Assembly (NCBI GenBank): GCA_045106955.1
Contig: JBGCFO010000001.1
Location: forward strand, 1-64,000
DNA length: 64,000 nt
Direction of reading: 5' to 3'
From: JBGCFO01 sp045106955
Lineage (GTDB): Bacteria > Pseudomonadota > Alphaproteobacteria > Rickettsiales > Rickettsiaceae
Shown: positions 30,806 to 40,022 of the stretch, one piece after another
Layout: every line of letters starts with the position of its first letter
Numbering within the stretch: position 1 is the stretch's first letter
Notes under the pieces: generated by a model
Database searches by the model: none
What the model was told of the DNA's origin: nothing
The model's input: the letters and a program-made list of their open reading frames with translations, nothing else
Translations under genes and position numbers: made by a program

Positions 30806-31090
30806 TTATCTCTCTTTTTCTTGAATTGCATTGGCAGCTTTTGCAATTGCATGACTTGAGAGTGGGTTGAGTAATAATATCAATAATACGATAAAAAGTA
30901 ACTTTAAAATTAAGATATAATGAGGTTGAATGAATGCTAGACCAATTAATGTTGTTGGAACTGCAAAAGATTCAACCACGCTTGCTGCATGAATTTTTTG
31001 ATAAAAATTTTGTAATTTGATTATACCAATTACACCAGAAAACATTGAAAACATTCCAAATGATATCAATATCCAACCTACAATATTCAC
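30806..31090 (-). CDS. mrpG: MrpG/MnhG antiporter subunit
   Basis: A 94-residue protein with three membrane helices resembles MnhG/PhaG. It shows GMFSMFSGVIGIIKLQNFYQKIHAASVVESF, matching the family GxxGxxR-PDxYxRxHAAT region in degenerate form, followed by TTLIGLAF. It is the first gene of the six-gene minus-strand operon. The usual partners mrpE and mrpF are not found next to it: the 101 bases between it and the RNase J gene are too short. Confidence 0.85.
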   Translation of the reverse strand: MNIVGWILISFGMFSMFSGVIGIIKLQNFYQKIHAASVVESFAVPTTLIGLAFIQPHYILILKLLFIVLLILLLNPLSSHAIAKAANAIQEKER

Positions 31091-31191
31091 TATATCAATT
31101 ACAAGTAAAAAGCTTCTTTGATGTAAATATAATTGATTTTATGCAGATTTAACAGTTATTTTTTTGAGTAAACTGATAGATAGCTCTAATA

Positions 31192-32877
31192 TCATTCTAT
31201 TGTGTGTTCAACATTGACAATAATTTTTGGTTTTTTACCTATGCTTTGTTTAATAGTTTTTCTAATAGTAGTACGTACTATCTCTGCTATTTGATCATTT
31301 GTAACATTACCTTTAATTTTAGTTCTTTGTTCTACTAAGGATTTCATAAGCTTAGCACGTATCAAATTGATAAATTGCTCATCAGTTTTTGGATCTAATG
31401 ATCCAGGAGCAGAGATAATTGGTTTAGTAATGATACAACAACGTTTATCAAGCACAATTGATACAATGATAATTCCAGAATCATTAAGATGTCTACGCAT
31501 TTTAAATATATTAGAACTTAATGGTAATAGCGCTTGGCCATCTATCCCGAAATACCCAGATTGCACCTTTCCAACGATTCTAGGAGATTTTTCATTTAAC
31601 AATACCACGCTTCCGTTTTCAACATTTATAGCGTGATCAACGCCATTTTTTTTGGCCAATTCTATATGAGCTTGTAGATGTATTGGCTCACCATGGACTG
31701 GGACAGAGATTTTTGGCTTGATTAGGTCATACATTATATCTAATTCTGGAGCCGATGGATGACCAGATACATGTACAAAATTACTATCGTTTGAAGTAAT
31801 TATATTAACTTTTGAGCGTATAAATACATTGATGAGTCGTAATATTTTTTTCTCATTACCTGGAATCATTTTTGATGAAAAAATTATAGTATCATTCTTA
31901 CAAATTGTAATTTTAGGATGTTCATAATAAGACATTCTAGAAAGCGCCGCCATTGCTTCTCCTTGGCATCCGGTAGCGATTACTAATAGCTCTTCTCTTT
32001 TATATTCCTTAATATCATTTTCATGGATTATATGCTCATTTACATCCATCATGTAACCACTATCTTGAGCTGTTGCCAAGATTCTGTTTAAACTACGACC
32101 AAGCAAAGCTACCTTTCTTCCAGATTCTTTAGCTGCATGGATAATACTATCAATTCTTGCAATATTTGATGCGAATGTTGTTATAACCACTAGTTTTTTA
32201 CATTGTTTAACAATATTTACTAGATTTTCACGTAAAGCACCTTCGGATCCAGAAGGTTTATTGGTTAAGACATTGGTCGAGTCGCATACTAAAGCCAATA
32301 CACCATCTTTACCAAGAGCTTCTAATGCCTGTTTATTAGCTGTTTCTCCAATTACTGGGTCCTGATCGAATTTCCAATCCCCAGTATGTAGAATATTACC
32401 CTTTTCTGTACGAATCATTAGAGCTTGCATTTCAACAGTAGAATGATTTAATGAAATTAAATCGATATTAAAAGGCTCTAGTTTGATATTAGAATCGGGT
32501 TTGATTACATTTATTTGAGCTGTATCCGATATTTTGTGCTCATGCAATTTATATCTAAGAAAGTTAGATGTAAATTCGGTTGTATACACCGGGCAATTAA
32601 GTACTTTGAGTAAGTATGGGATTGCGCCAACATGATCTTCGTGAGCATGTGTAACGATTATTCCGATTATGTTTTCTTTATGTTGAGCAACAAAGCTCAT
32701 GTCTGCTATAACCATATCAACTCCAGGTGCATATTCATCTGCAAAGCCAACTCCGCAATCAATTATGATCCATTTTCCTTTATAGTGATAAAGATTAAAA
32801 TTCATTCCTATCTCGTTTGCACCACCTAGTGGAACAAACAGCAATTCTTCTGTAAAATGTTTAATATTAAATGACAT
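31192..32877 (-). CDS. rnj: Ribonuclease J
   Basis: A 561-residue beta-CASP metallo-beta-lactamase that processes and degrades RNA. The metal motif THAHEDHVGA (about residues 75-84) is intact, as are LGGANEIGMN at the N-terminus, LHTGDWKFD, CDSTNV and HVSGHPSAPELDIMYDLIKPK, followed by PVHGEP. The length equals the family norm. Alphaproteobacteria commonly use RNase J alongside RNase E. It is upstream of, and on the same strand as, the antiporter operon, about 100 bases away. Confidence 0.96.
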   Translation of the reverse strand: MSFNIKHFTEELLFVPLGGANEIGMNFNLYHYKGKWIIIDCGVGFADEYAPGVDMVIADMSFVAQHKENIIGIIVTHAHEDHVGAIPYLLKVLNCPVYTTEFTSNFLRYKLHEHKISDTAQINVIKPDSNIKLEPFNIDLISLNHSTVEMQALMIRTEKGNILHTGDWKFDQDPVIGETANKQALEALGKDGVLALVCDSTNVLTNKPSGSEGALRENLVNIVKQCKKLVVITTFASNIARIDSIIHAAKESGRKVALLGRSLNRILATAQDSGYMMDVNEHIIHENDIKEYKREELLVIATGCQGEAMAALSRMSYYEHPKITICKNDTIIFSSKMIPGNEKKILRLINVFIRSKVNIITSNDSNFVHVSGHPSAPELDIMYDLIKPKISVPVHGEPIHLQAHIELAKKNGVDHAINVENGSVVLLNEKSPRIVGKVQSGYFGIDGQALLPLSSNIFKMRRHLNDSGIIIVSIVLDKRCCIITKPIISAPGSLDPKTDEQFINLIRAKLMKSLVEQRTKIKGNVTNDQIAEIVRTTIRKTIKQSIGKKPKIIVNVEHTIE

Positions 32878-33103
32878 AAATTTTTAATTAAAAATAATAG
32901 ATATATGTATAAAAAAAAGAATTAGCGAATATGAGTTATTTTAAATAAGTTTATGTTTATTAGATAATTCTTGTATAATTTTAATTAGTTATATAAATAT
33001 GTTTTTTCTAGTATTTAGAGGAGTCGTATTACATATCTAGAAAATATATCATATAATCAATACTAAAATATTAACATATAAATAGCATTATTACTATTGA
33101 ATT

Positions 33104-33907
33104 ATGAAAAGCTTAAATAATACAAATAAATGTTTTAATGATGCAAGCCCGATTTTTGTTTTACATAATAATTCGGCAGAAGCCTTAGAGATTTCACATT
33201 TACTAAGTTTATCTTGTAATATTGTCTTATCAATTGAAGATGCGACAATTATTATTGTAATTGGTGGAGATGGGCAGTTACTACACGCATTGCATCAATA
33301 TATGGATTTGAATAAAATTTTTTATGGTATAAACGTTGGTACTATAGGTTTTTTGATGAATTCATTTAATAAAAATAAGATTTTAGAAAAAATAGCCAAT
33401 GCATCTATGGCACAACTCAATCCATTGGTTATGAAAGTGCAAGATATTGATGGAAACATGCATACTGCGTTAGCAATTAATGAGGTATCTATATTTCGAA
33501 ATACCAATCAATCAGCAAAGATTAGAGTGCTTGTAGATGGTTTTCAAAGAATGGAGGAATTAATTTCGGATGGATTAATGGTATCAACTCCAGCTGGAAG
33601 TAGTGCGTATAACTTGTCGGCTGGAGGACCAATCTTACCTCTTGATTCTAATGTGTTATGCTTAACGCCAATTTGCGCTTTTAGGCCAAGGAGATGGGGT
33701 GGTGCTTTATTACCAGTTAATTCTAAGATTACATTTGAGATCTTAGAAGTTCATAAAAGGCCAGTAAATGCTGCGGCAGATTTTTATGAATATCGTAATA
33801 TTAAATCTTTGGAGATTGAATCATTGCCAAGTAAAACAATAAACTTATTATTTGATCAACATCATAATCTTGAAGATCGTATCATCAAAGAACAATTTCG
33901 CAGTTAA
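33104..33907 (+). CDS. nadK: NAD kinase
   Basis: NadK phosphorylates NAD to NADP. The 267-residue protein has the catalytic GGDGQLLHAL (around residue 50), INVGTIGFLMN, NEVSIFR, and DGLMVSTPAGSSAYNLSAGGPI with the NAD-binding turn. The length is normal for alphaproteobacteria. Promoter candidate: an extended -10 TGTATAAT at 32972-32979, about 125 bases upstream. A perfect eight-base hairpin without T-tract follows the stop (33912-33933). Confidence 0.95.
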   Translation: MKSLNNTNKCFNDASPIFVLHNNSAEALEISHLLSLSCNIVLSIEDATIIIVIGGDGQLLHALHQYMDLNKIFYGINVGTIGFLMNSFNKNKILEKIANASMAQLNPLVMKVQDIDGNMHTALAINEVSIFRNTNQSAKIRVLVDGFQRMEELISDGLMVSTPAGSSAYNLSAGGPILPLDSNVLCLTPICAFRPRRWGGALLPVNSKITFEILEVHKRPVNAAADFYEYRNIKSLEIESLPSKTINLLFDQHHNLEDRIIKEQFRS

Positions 33908-34012
33908 AAGTTTAATAATCAATATATTATTAATTAAATTATTAACTACATATTTAAATTATGTTATTATAAAATTAACATTTGATCAATAATTTAAAAA
34001 TAAACAATTAAC

Positions 34013-35326
34013 ATGCAAGATCCTAAATCACAATGCAACAAGTACGCTCAAATTATTATCGATGCCAAAACATTTAGCTTACCATTGAGAGAATCAACGG
34101 CTGGTCCAAATGTAATAGATGTTACAGATTTGTATAAATTAAGTGGATATTTTACTTACGATAACGGTTTTATTTCTACTGCATCATGTAGATCAAAAAT
34201 TACATATATCGATGGCGACAAAGGAGTATTAAAGCATTGTGGTTATGATATACATGATTTAGTTGATAAAAGTAATTTTTTAGAAGTTTCCTATTTATTG
34301 TTATACGGCAAGTTGCCAACTAAAATTGAGTATGAAAATTTTGTCGAAAATGTCACTCGTCATTCTATGATAGATGAGCAAATGAGCAATGTATTGCACG
34401 GATTTACTCGCGATACACATCCAATGGCAATTATGCTTTCGTGCGTAGGCTCGTTATCTGGGTTGTATTACAATGAAATTGACGTTAGAAATTCAGAGCA
34501 TAGAGATGATGTAGCTATTAAAATTATCGCTAAAATGCCAACAATTGCTGCTATGATTCATAAATATTCAGTTGGGCAACCGGTAATTTATCCAGATAAT
34601 AATCTAAATTTTACTGAAAATTTTTTGCGTATGATGTTTGCGACGCCTTGCGAAAAATACAAGGTGAACAAGATTCTCAGTCAAGCATTAGATAAAATTT
34701 TTATATTACATGCAGATCATGAGCAAAACGCATCGACTTCCACTGTACGTTTAGCTGGCTCATCAACAGCAAACCCATTCGCTTGTGTTAGTGCTGGAAT
34801 TGCTTCTCTTTGGGGAGTATCTCATGGTGGAGCAAATCAAAAAGTCATTGAAATGTTAGAACAAATTAAAACACCTGATCGTATTCAATTATACATAGAT
34901 AAAGCAAAAGATAAAAACGATCCATTTAAGTTAATGGGTTTTGGCCATAGAGTTTATAAAAATTATGACCCTAGAGCTGAAACATTAAAAGCAACTTGCA
35001 AAGAAGTATTATCATATTTAGGAAAGTTGGATAATAATCCATTATTACAAATTGCAACTCAACTAGAGCATATTGTATTACATGATGAATATTTTATAAT
35101 TCGTAAATTATACCCCAATGTTGATTTTTACTCCGGTATTATATATCAAGCTATGGGAATACCAGTGCAAATGTTTACTGTATTATTTGCAGTAGCTCGA
35201 TCGGTTGGATGGATTGCGCAATGGAGAGAAATGTATCAAGATGAGGATTTTAGAATTGGTAGACCAAGGCAGTTGTATATAGGAAAAACAAATGAAAAGT
35301 TCAAGCCGTTGCATTTAAGAACGTAG
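34013..35326 (+). CDS. gltA: Citrate synthase
   Basis: This enzyme condenses acetyl-CoA and oxaloacetate to start the TCA cycle. The 437-residue type II enzyme contains the catalytic residues in LHADHEQNASTSTVRLAGS, the second His in FGHRVYKNYDPRA, and the Asp in DFYSGIIYQAMGIP. The length is standard for proteobacteria. It is transcribed alone, with about 220 non-coding bases before clpX. gltA is also the classical Rickettsiales typing marker, so it is the best gene in the window for placing this organism. Confidence 0.97.
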   Translation: MQDPKSQCNKYAQIIIDAKTFSLPLRESTAGPNVIDVTDLYKLSGYFTYDNGFISTASCRSKITYIDGDKGVLKHCGYDIHDLVDKSNFLEVSYLLLYGKLPTKIEYENFVENVTRHSMIDEQMSNVLHGFTRDTHPMAIMLSCVGSLSGLYYNEIDVRNSEHRDDVAIKIIAKMPTIAAMIHKYSVGQPVIYPDNNLNFTENFLRMMFATPCEKYKVNKILSQALDKIFILHADHEQNASTSTVRLAGSSTANPFACVSAGIASLWGVSHGGANQKVIEMLEQIKTPDRIQLYIDKAKDKNDPFKLMGFGHRVYKNYDPRAETLKATCKEVLSYLGKLDNNPLLQIATQLEHIVLHDEYFIIRKLYPNVDFYSGIIYQAMGIPVQMFTVLFAVARSVGWIAQWREMYQDEDFRIGRPRQLYIGKTNEKFKPLHLRT

Positions 35327-35547
35327 TTGATGCGAAGTCAAGGCAAAAATATATAGCAAAATTGCATTGCTAATTTTATGGATTTTATTTAATTATAAAA
35401 TTGGTGATAAAATTATTGATTTTTATAATAAATATCGATTAGAGTATCAATAATGATGTGCACAATAACAATGTATAATTTATAATAGATGTGTTTATAT
35501 TATTAATACAAATAATTTAGTTTTATTAATTAGTTAGGATTAAAACG

Positions 35548-36804
35548 GTGACAGAAGATAGTAATTTGCTTTGTTCTTTTTGCAACAAAGCTAGATATGA
35601 AGTCAAAAAATTAATAGCAGGGCCAGAGGTTTTTATATGCAATGAATGCATTAAGCTTTGTACAGAAATTATCACGGAAGAAAATGCATTTGAATTAAGA
35701 GATCAATCAGATTCATTTGTTATTCCAAAACCAAAAGAAATATACGAAGCTCTAAATCAGTACATTATTGGGCAAAGTAATGCTAAAAAAATATTGTCTG
35801 TTGCAGTGTATAATCATTACAAAAGGATAGAATATCTAAATAATTCTACTAATGATATAGAGCTCACTAAATCTAATATTTTGCTTATTGGTCCAACTGG
35901 CTGTGGTAAAACATTATTAGCTCAAATTTTAGCGAAAATTTTAAAAGTTCCATTTACTACAGCAGATGCGACCTCATTAACAGAAGCTGGATATGTTGGT
36001 GATGATGTAGAAAATGTATTGTTAAGATTATTGCAAGCGGCTGATTTTAATGTTGAAAAAGCTCAAAATGGCATAATATACATAGATGAAATAGATAAAA
36101 TAGCACGTAAATCAGAAAATACATCTATTACGCGCGATGTATCTGGAGAGGGTGTACAGCAAGCGTTGTTGAAGATTATGGAAGGAACGGTTGCCTCCAT
36201 TCCGCCTCAAGGAGGTAGGAAGCATCCACAACAAGACTCCATTCAAATGGATACAACAAATATTTTATTTATTTGCGGAGGAGCATTCATAGGACTAGAT
36301 GATATTATCGCAAATCGCATTTCTCAGTCTTCGATAGGATTTGCAGCGAATATACATTCTAAAAAATCTAAGAAATACAATGAATTACTACCCAAGCTTG
36401 AAATTGAAGACATTACAAAATTTGGTATGATTCCTGAATTTATAGGTAGATTGCCTATTATTGCTACTCTAGAAGAGTTAGATAAGTCGGCGCTAATTAA
36501 GATTTTAACAGAGCCAAAAAATGCTATTGTCAAACAATATCAAACTTTATGTTCAATTGATAAAGTAGATCTTAAATTTGATAGCCCAGCGTTAGATGCA
36601 ATTGCGGATAAGTCTATCAAATTCAAAACAGGCGCTAGAGGTCTGCGTTCAATTATAGAAAAATTATTGCTAGATGTGATGTATAAACTTGATGAGTTGC
36701 AAGATACTACTGTTTTTATTACAAAAGAAGTTATAGATGATAATGAGCGGCCAATTATTAAAAAAAAAATCAATCGAAGCGGCAAAAAAAAGCAAATTGC
36801 TTAA
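35548..36804 (+). CDS. clpX: ATP-dependent Clp protease ATPase subunit ClpX
   Basis: ClpX unfolds substrates for ClpP. The 418-residue protein keeps every hallmark. It has an N-terminal Cys4 zinc finger (CSFC...CNEC), Walker A GPTGCGKT (about 115-122), pore loop AGYVGDD, Walker B IIYIDEIDKI, the RKH loop (GGRKHPQQ) and the ClpP-docking IGF loop (SSIGFAAN). The start is GTG at 35548 with AGGA upstream. clpP is not adjacent. The next gene begins 18 bases after the stop. Confidence 0.96.
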   Translation: MTEDSNLLCSFCNKARYEVKKLIAGPEVFICNECIKLCTEIITEENAFELRDQSDSFVIPKPKEIYEALNQYIIGQSNAKKILSVAVYNHYKRIEYLNNSTNDIELTKSNILLIGPTGCGKTLLAQILAKILKVPFTTADATSLTEAGYVGDDVENVLLRLLQAADFNVEKAQNGIIYIDEIDKIARKSENTSITRDVSGEGVQQALLKIMEGTVASIPPQGGRKHPQQDSIQMDTTNILFICGGAFIGLDDIIANRISQSSIGFAANIHSKKSKKYNELLPKLEIEDITKFGMIPEFIGRLPIIATLEELDKSALIKILTEPKNAIVKQYQTLCSIDKVDLKFDSPALDAIADKSIKFKTGARGLRSIIEKLLLDVMYKLDELQDTTVFITKEVIDDNERPIIKKKINRSGKKKQIA

Positions 36805-36822
36805 CTCTAGTATCAAAAGCTC

Positions 36823-37818
36823 GTGAATGATGATAAAATAGATTTCATTCGAGATTATTTTGGTCATACTCATTTTACTTGTTATGCATTACCAGCTGAT
36901 GCTTCTAGAAGGAGGTATTATCGCATTATATTGGATGATAGTAATTTTAGTTATATTCTCATGGATAGCCCTGTTACTGGGTGCAATTTAGAAGAATTTA
37001 TATTTATTGATCAGTTTTTATCGCGGCGAGGATTATCTACTCCAAAGATTCATGAAATGGATAGAAAGTCTGGGTTTCTATTATTAGAGGATTTTGGAGA
37101 TTTAACTGTCGCAAAATATTTAACGCAAAATACAAATCATCTTGAGATATATAAATTGATTATAGATGTACAGAATAAATTACAAAATATTTTACCGCCA
37201 AAAGATTTACAAATTCAATCTAAACAAACATTTTTAGAATCATTGAATTTATACGTTGATTATTACATTCCTTTTGTAATGCAACGTCAAGTGTCGGATG
37301 ATAGTAAATTGGAGTTTTTTGATATTTGGAGTCATACATTAGATTCTTTATACGACATTCCATATTATCCTGTCATTACTTTACGTGATTACCATGCTGA
37401 GAATTTAATGATACTACAAGATAAAAATAGAAATGATATTCAATCTATAGGATTATTGGATTTTCAAGATGCAGCTATAGGACATAACTTATACGATATT
37501 GTATCTATAATGCAAGATGCAAGATGCGATGTAGATACAATACTTGCAAATGAATGTTTGAAATATTATTTTGATACAGGAATTTACAAAAGTGGTGATA
37601 TTAAAATAAGATATGAAGATGTTTATTTATCGTATCAAATACTTGGAGCTCAAAGAAATAGCCGAATACTTGGGGTATTTGCTAAGAAGGCAATAGAAGG
37701 GAATTTTGAATATATAACTTATTTAAATAGAGTGAAAGGCTATCTAGAATATAACCTTTCACACGCAAAACTCTATAAATTAAAAGGATTTACAGATAAA
37801 AATCTTTATATATCTTGA
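36823..37818 (+). CDS. Aminoglycoside phosphotransferase-family kinase (AmgK-like)
   Basis: The 331-residue protein has the APH/choline-kinase fold. FLLLEDFGDLTVAKYL lies near residues 85-100, the catalytic-loop sequence TLRDYHAENLMIL around 186-198, and the metal-binding IGLLDFQDAAIGHNLYDIVS around 209-228. In alphaproteobacteria this family often lies by tsaE and includes AmgK, which phosphorylates anomeric MurNAc/GlcNAc in wall recycling. Neither tsaE nor murU is here, so the substrate is open. The start is GTG at 36823, because the first nearby ATG is out of frame. It converges with the next gene and overlaps it by 13 bases. Confidence 0.75.
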   Translation: MNDDKIDFIRDYFGHTHFTCYALPADASRRRYYRIILDDSNFSYILMDSPVTGCNLEEFIFIDQFLSRRGLSTPKIHEMDRKSGFLLLEDFGDLTVAKYLTQNTNHLEIYKLIIDVQNKLQNILPPKDLQIQSKQTFLESLNLYVDYYIPFVMQRQVSDDSKLEFFDIWSHTLDSLYDIPYYPVITLRDYHAENLMILQDKNRNDIQSIGLLDFQDAAIGHNLYDIVSIMQDARCDVDTILANECLKYYFDTGIYKSGDIKIRYEDVYLSYQILGAQRNSRILGVFAKKAIEGNFEYITYLNRVKGYLEYNLSHAKLYKLKGFTDKNLYIS

Positions 37819-39080
37819 TGCCATTCTTCCATAATATTAGCAATTTGCCCAAGGCATTCTTTTATTGCAGAACTGTTTAAATCTGCAAGTGCTCCAACAC
37901 TGCTTTCTTCTGGTTCTATCGGAGTAAGCACTAATTCATTGTAAGAATCTACAATTGAAGAAATTTTTTGTTTTATATTAGCGTTTTCTTGAGCTTTGCG
38001 CGAGAATTCAATTTCAATGCCTTTAACAACGATATTTAAAAAATCAATTTTCTCATCTTTTAACTTTTTAATTTCTTCATTACGATTTAAACGATCAGTC
38101 ATCTCATTTTGCAACCTATCTATCTCATCTTCTAACTTACGTCGCTTAGCTAATTGCTCAGCTTCAAAATTTATCAAATTAGACGTTGATTCATCAAGCT
38201 CTTGTTGTGAATCTTTTAATCTCATTTCAAGCTGCTTTTGTTCTTCTCCAAGAAACTTATTTTCAGCCAATAGTGTATTATATTTTTGATGAAAATCTTC
38301 ATTATTATCTATTATTTCTTGTAATTTATTTAGATCATTTAATTTTTCAATTTCAAATTCTTGCCAAGAATCAATTTCTTTCTCATGTTGTTCCATTAGA
38401 TTGCATAATTTAGCATTAAGATCTGCATTTTGGTCTAAAAGTTCATCAATCTTGCTTTGCTTTTCTTCTAAGAGATTATAATGCTGTTTTTCTTCGTTTT
38501 TATTAATAGATTCTTGCTCAGCAATCTTTAATTTGAAAGTTTTTATTTCTTCTGATGCGTTTTTCAATTCAATGTCTTTTTTATCAAGTGATGCGTGCAA
38601 CAAGGCTATTTCTTTATTTTCACCTATAACTTCTTGATTTATTTCTGCTTCAAGCGATCTTATTTCTTCAATATTTAAACTATTTAAATCTATTGTTTTA
38701 AATAGTTTATTCAAAGATTGTACTATGCTTCCTATGAGCATATAACAATCATCATTGGGATTTGTAATCCGTAATGACGAATCTATTGTCTCGTAAATAT
38801 TACGGTATTTACTATACACTTCATCCGTGGAATTAATTTTAGAATCTAATTCTTTTAAAGAAACTATTGTATCGCTAAAACTATACATATTTATTGCACG
38901 AGTTAGGTGATTAAACGTATCATTAGCAAAAGCTGATAGTAATGACATCTCTTTAGTATAAGCTGTTATTGACCTATATGTTGGTTCCTGTTGTAAATTG
39001 ATCATCAAGTCAGCCAAGAATTGCCCAACGGACTGAAATGTTGTAATTTTTACCCTTGGCAAATCAACAGATGTTTTCAT
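37806..39080 (-). CDS. Unknown coiled-coil protein
   Basis: I do not recognise this 424-residue protein. It has no signal peptide or membrane segment, so it is probably cytoplasmic or secreted by a leaderless route. Residues 1-155 look globular and mixed (VGQFLADLMINLQQEP, AFANDTFNHLTRAI). From about 155 to 370 it is nearly continuous heptad-like sequence rich in E, K, L, Q and N, with LLEEKQSKIDELLDQNADLNAKL as an example. A short C-terminal tail (EPEESSVGALADL) ends the protein. Candidates are a structural, septation or host-directed protein; nothing in the sequence decides. It is transcribed alone, opposite both neighbours. Confidence 0.7.
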   Translation of the reverse strand: MKTSVDLPRVKITTFQSVGQFLADLMINLQQEPTYRSITAYTKEMSLLSAFANDTFNHLTRAINMYSFSDTIVSLKELDSKINSTDEVYSKYRNIYETIDSSLRITNPNDDCYMLIGSIVQSLNKLFKTIDLNSLNIEEIRSLEAEINQEVIGENKEIALLHASLDKKDIELKNASEEIKTFKLKIAEQESINKNEEKQHYNLLEEKQSKIDELLDQNADLNAKLCNLMEQHEKEIDSWQEFEIEKLNDLNKLQEIIDNNEDFHQKYNTLLAENKFLGEEQKQLEMRLKDSQQELDESTSNLINFEAEQLAKRRKLEDEIDRLQNEMTDRLNRNEEIKKLKDEKIDFLNIVVKGIEIEFSRKAQENANIKQKISSIVDSYNELVLTPIEPEESSVGALADLNSSAIKECLGQIANIMEEWHQDI

Positions 39081-39404
39081 GTTTTAATTAATCTTGAGTT
39101 ATTAATCAATGATATAAACATAATTTATAATCATATTTATTGCAAGCGTATTTTCTTAAATTTAATATATTGAATTAAATTTAAGATATTGATAATTCAC
39201 TATTCCACTATTCACAATGATCAGTTATTACCGATAGTTTGCAATCAGGATATTTTTAATAATTTCATTAAACACTTGAACTTCGGTTGCAGTAATGTTG
39301 AGATCATTAATATACTTACTGTTTATATAAAAGATATATTGTATTGATCTTGTAACTACTTTGTGCTAATTATAAGCTGGCTATGGTTTTTCTTGATTTT
39401 GATA
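39081..39404. other. Divergent intergenic region upstream of folE
   Basis: The 324 bases separate the divergent coiled-coil gene and folE. They hold a perfect 12-base inverted repeat (39155-39185). No gene or RNA is recognised. A TATAAG at 39371-39376 is a possible folE -10 and supports the downstream ATG at 39405 as the start. Confidence 0.5.
39155..39185. repeat. Perfect 12-bp inverted repeat
   Basis: CTTAAATTTAAT (39155-39166) is the exact reverse complement of ATTAAATTTAAG (39174-39185), with a seven-base spacer. It is pure AT apart from the terminal pair. It lies between divergent genes, so it could be an operator or a cruciform rather than a terminator; no T-tract follows. Confidence 0.7.
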
Positions 39405-40004
39405 ATGAATATAAGCTCTTCGAAGAAAAAATCTTCTACAAAGCCTTCTATAAGAGATGCTAAAGATGCAATCAGGACTTTGCTTGAATTTATAGGAGAA
39501 GATCCAAACAGAGATGGTTTACTAGATACCCCGCAACGAGTTGTAGAGAGTTACAAAGAGATATTTGCTGGATATCACCAGAAAGCTGAAGACGTTTTAG
39601 TTAGTCAGTTTGATAATAATGAGCATATTAAAGAGATGGTGCTACTTCAATCTATTAAATTCACATCATTTTGCGAGCATCATTTGTTACCAATTATTGG
39701 CAGTGTTGATGTCGCGTATTTGCCAAATAGCCAGATTGTTGGTATTAGTAAAATTGCAAGAGTGGTAGATTTATTCGCTCACAGATTGCAAGTTCAAGAG
39801 CATATGACTGCTCAAATAGCTAAAGCAATAGATAAACATTTAAAACCAAATGGGGTTGCAGTAAGGGTTAAAGCCTCTCATTGTTGTATGACTATAAGAG
39901 GAGTTTCAAAAGAATCTTCTATGATGTATACTAGCTATTACACAGGGTCTTTTTTAGATAAAAATGATCTTAGGAATGAATTTTTAACTTCAATTGCTAA
40001 ATAG
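39405..40004 (+). CDS. folE: GTP cyclohydrolase I
   Basis: FolE converts GTP to dihydroneopterin triphosphate for folate or queuosine-type products. Zinc ligands are visible in SFCEHHLLPIIG and SHCCMTIRG, and GEDPNRDGLLDTPQRV lies near the N-terminus. The open frame extends upstream to 39363, but that part is a hydrophobic stretch foreign to the family. I choose the ATG at 39405, which gives 199 residues, close to the norm. It is followed after 18 bases by proS and is probably cotranscribed with proS and the lol genes. Confidence 0.93.
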   Translation: MNISSSKKKSSTKPSIRDAKDAIRTLLEFIGEDPNRDGLLDTPQRVVESYKEIFAGYHQKAEDVLVSQFDNNEHIKEMVLLQSIKFTSFCEHHLLPIIGSVDVAYLPNSQIVGISKIARVVDLFAHRLQVQEHMTAQIAKAIDKHLKPNGVAVRVKASHCCMTIRGVSKESSMMYTSYYTGSFLDKNDLRNEFLTSIAK

Positions 40005-40022
40005 ATGAATAAGATTTAAGCG

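Noticed and set aside
33004..33044. Inverted repeat TTTTCTAG/CTAGAAAA upstream of nadK
   Set aside because: Eight-base arms with a 25-base loop in very AT-rich DNA are likely by chance. No other support for an operator or leader.
33912..33933. Hairpin TTAATAAT/ATTATTAA after nadK as a terminator
   Set aside because: The stem is entirely AT and no T-tract follows, so termination is not supported.
39363..39404. Upstream extension of FolE with a hydrophobic segment as a membrane anchor
   Set aside because: The GTP cyclohydrolase family has no such anchor, and a family-like start exists at the ATG 39405.
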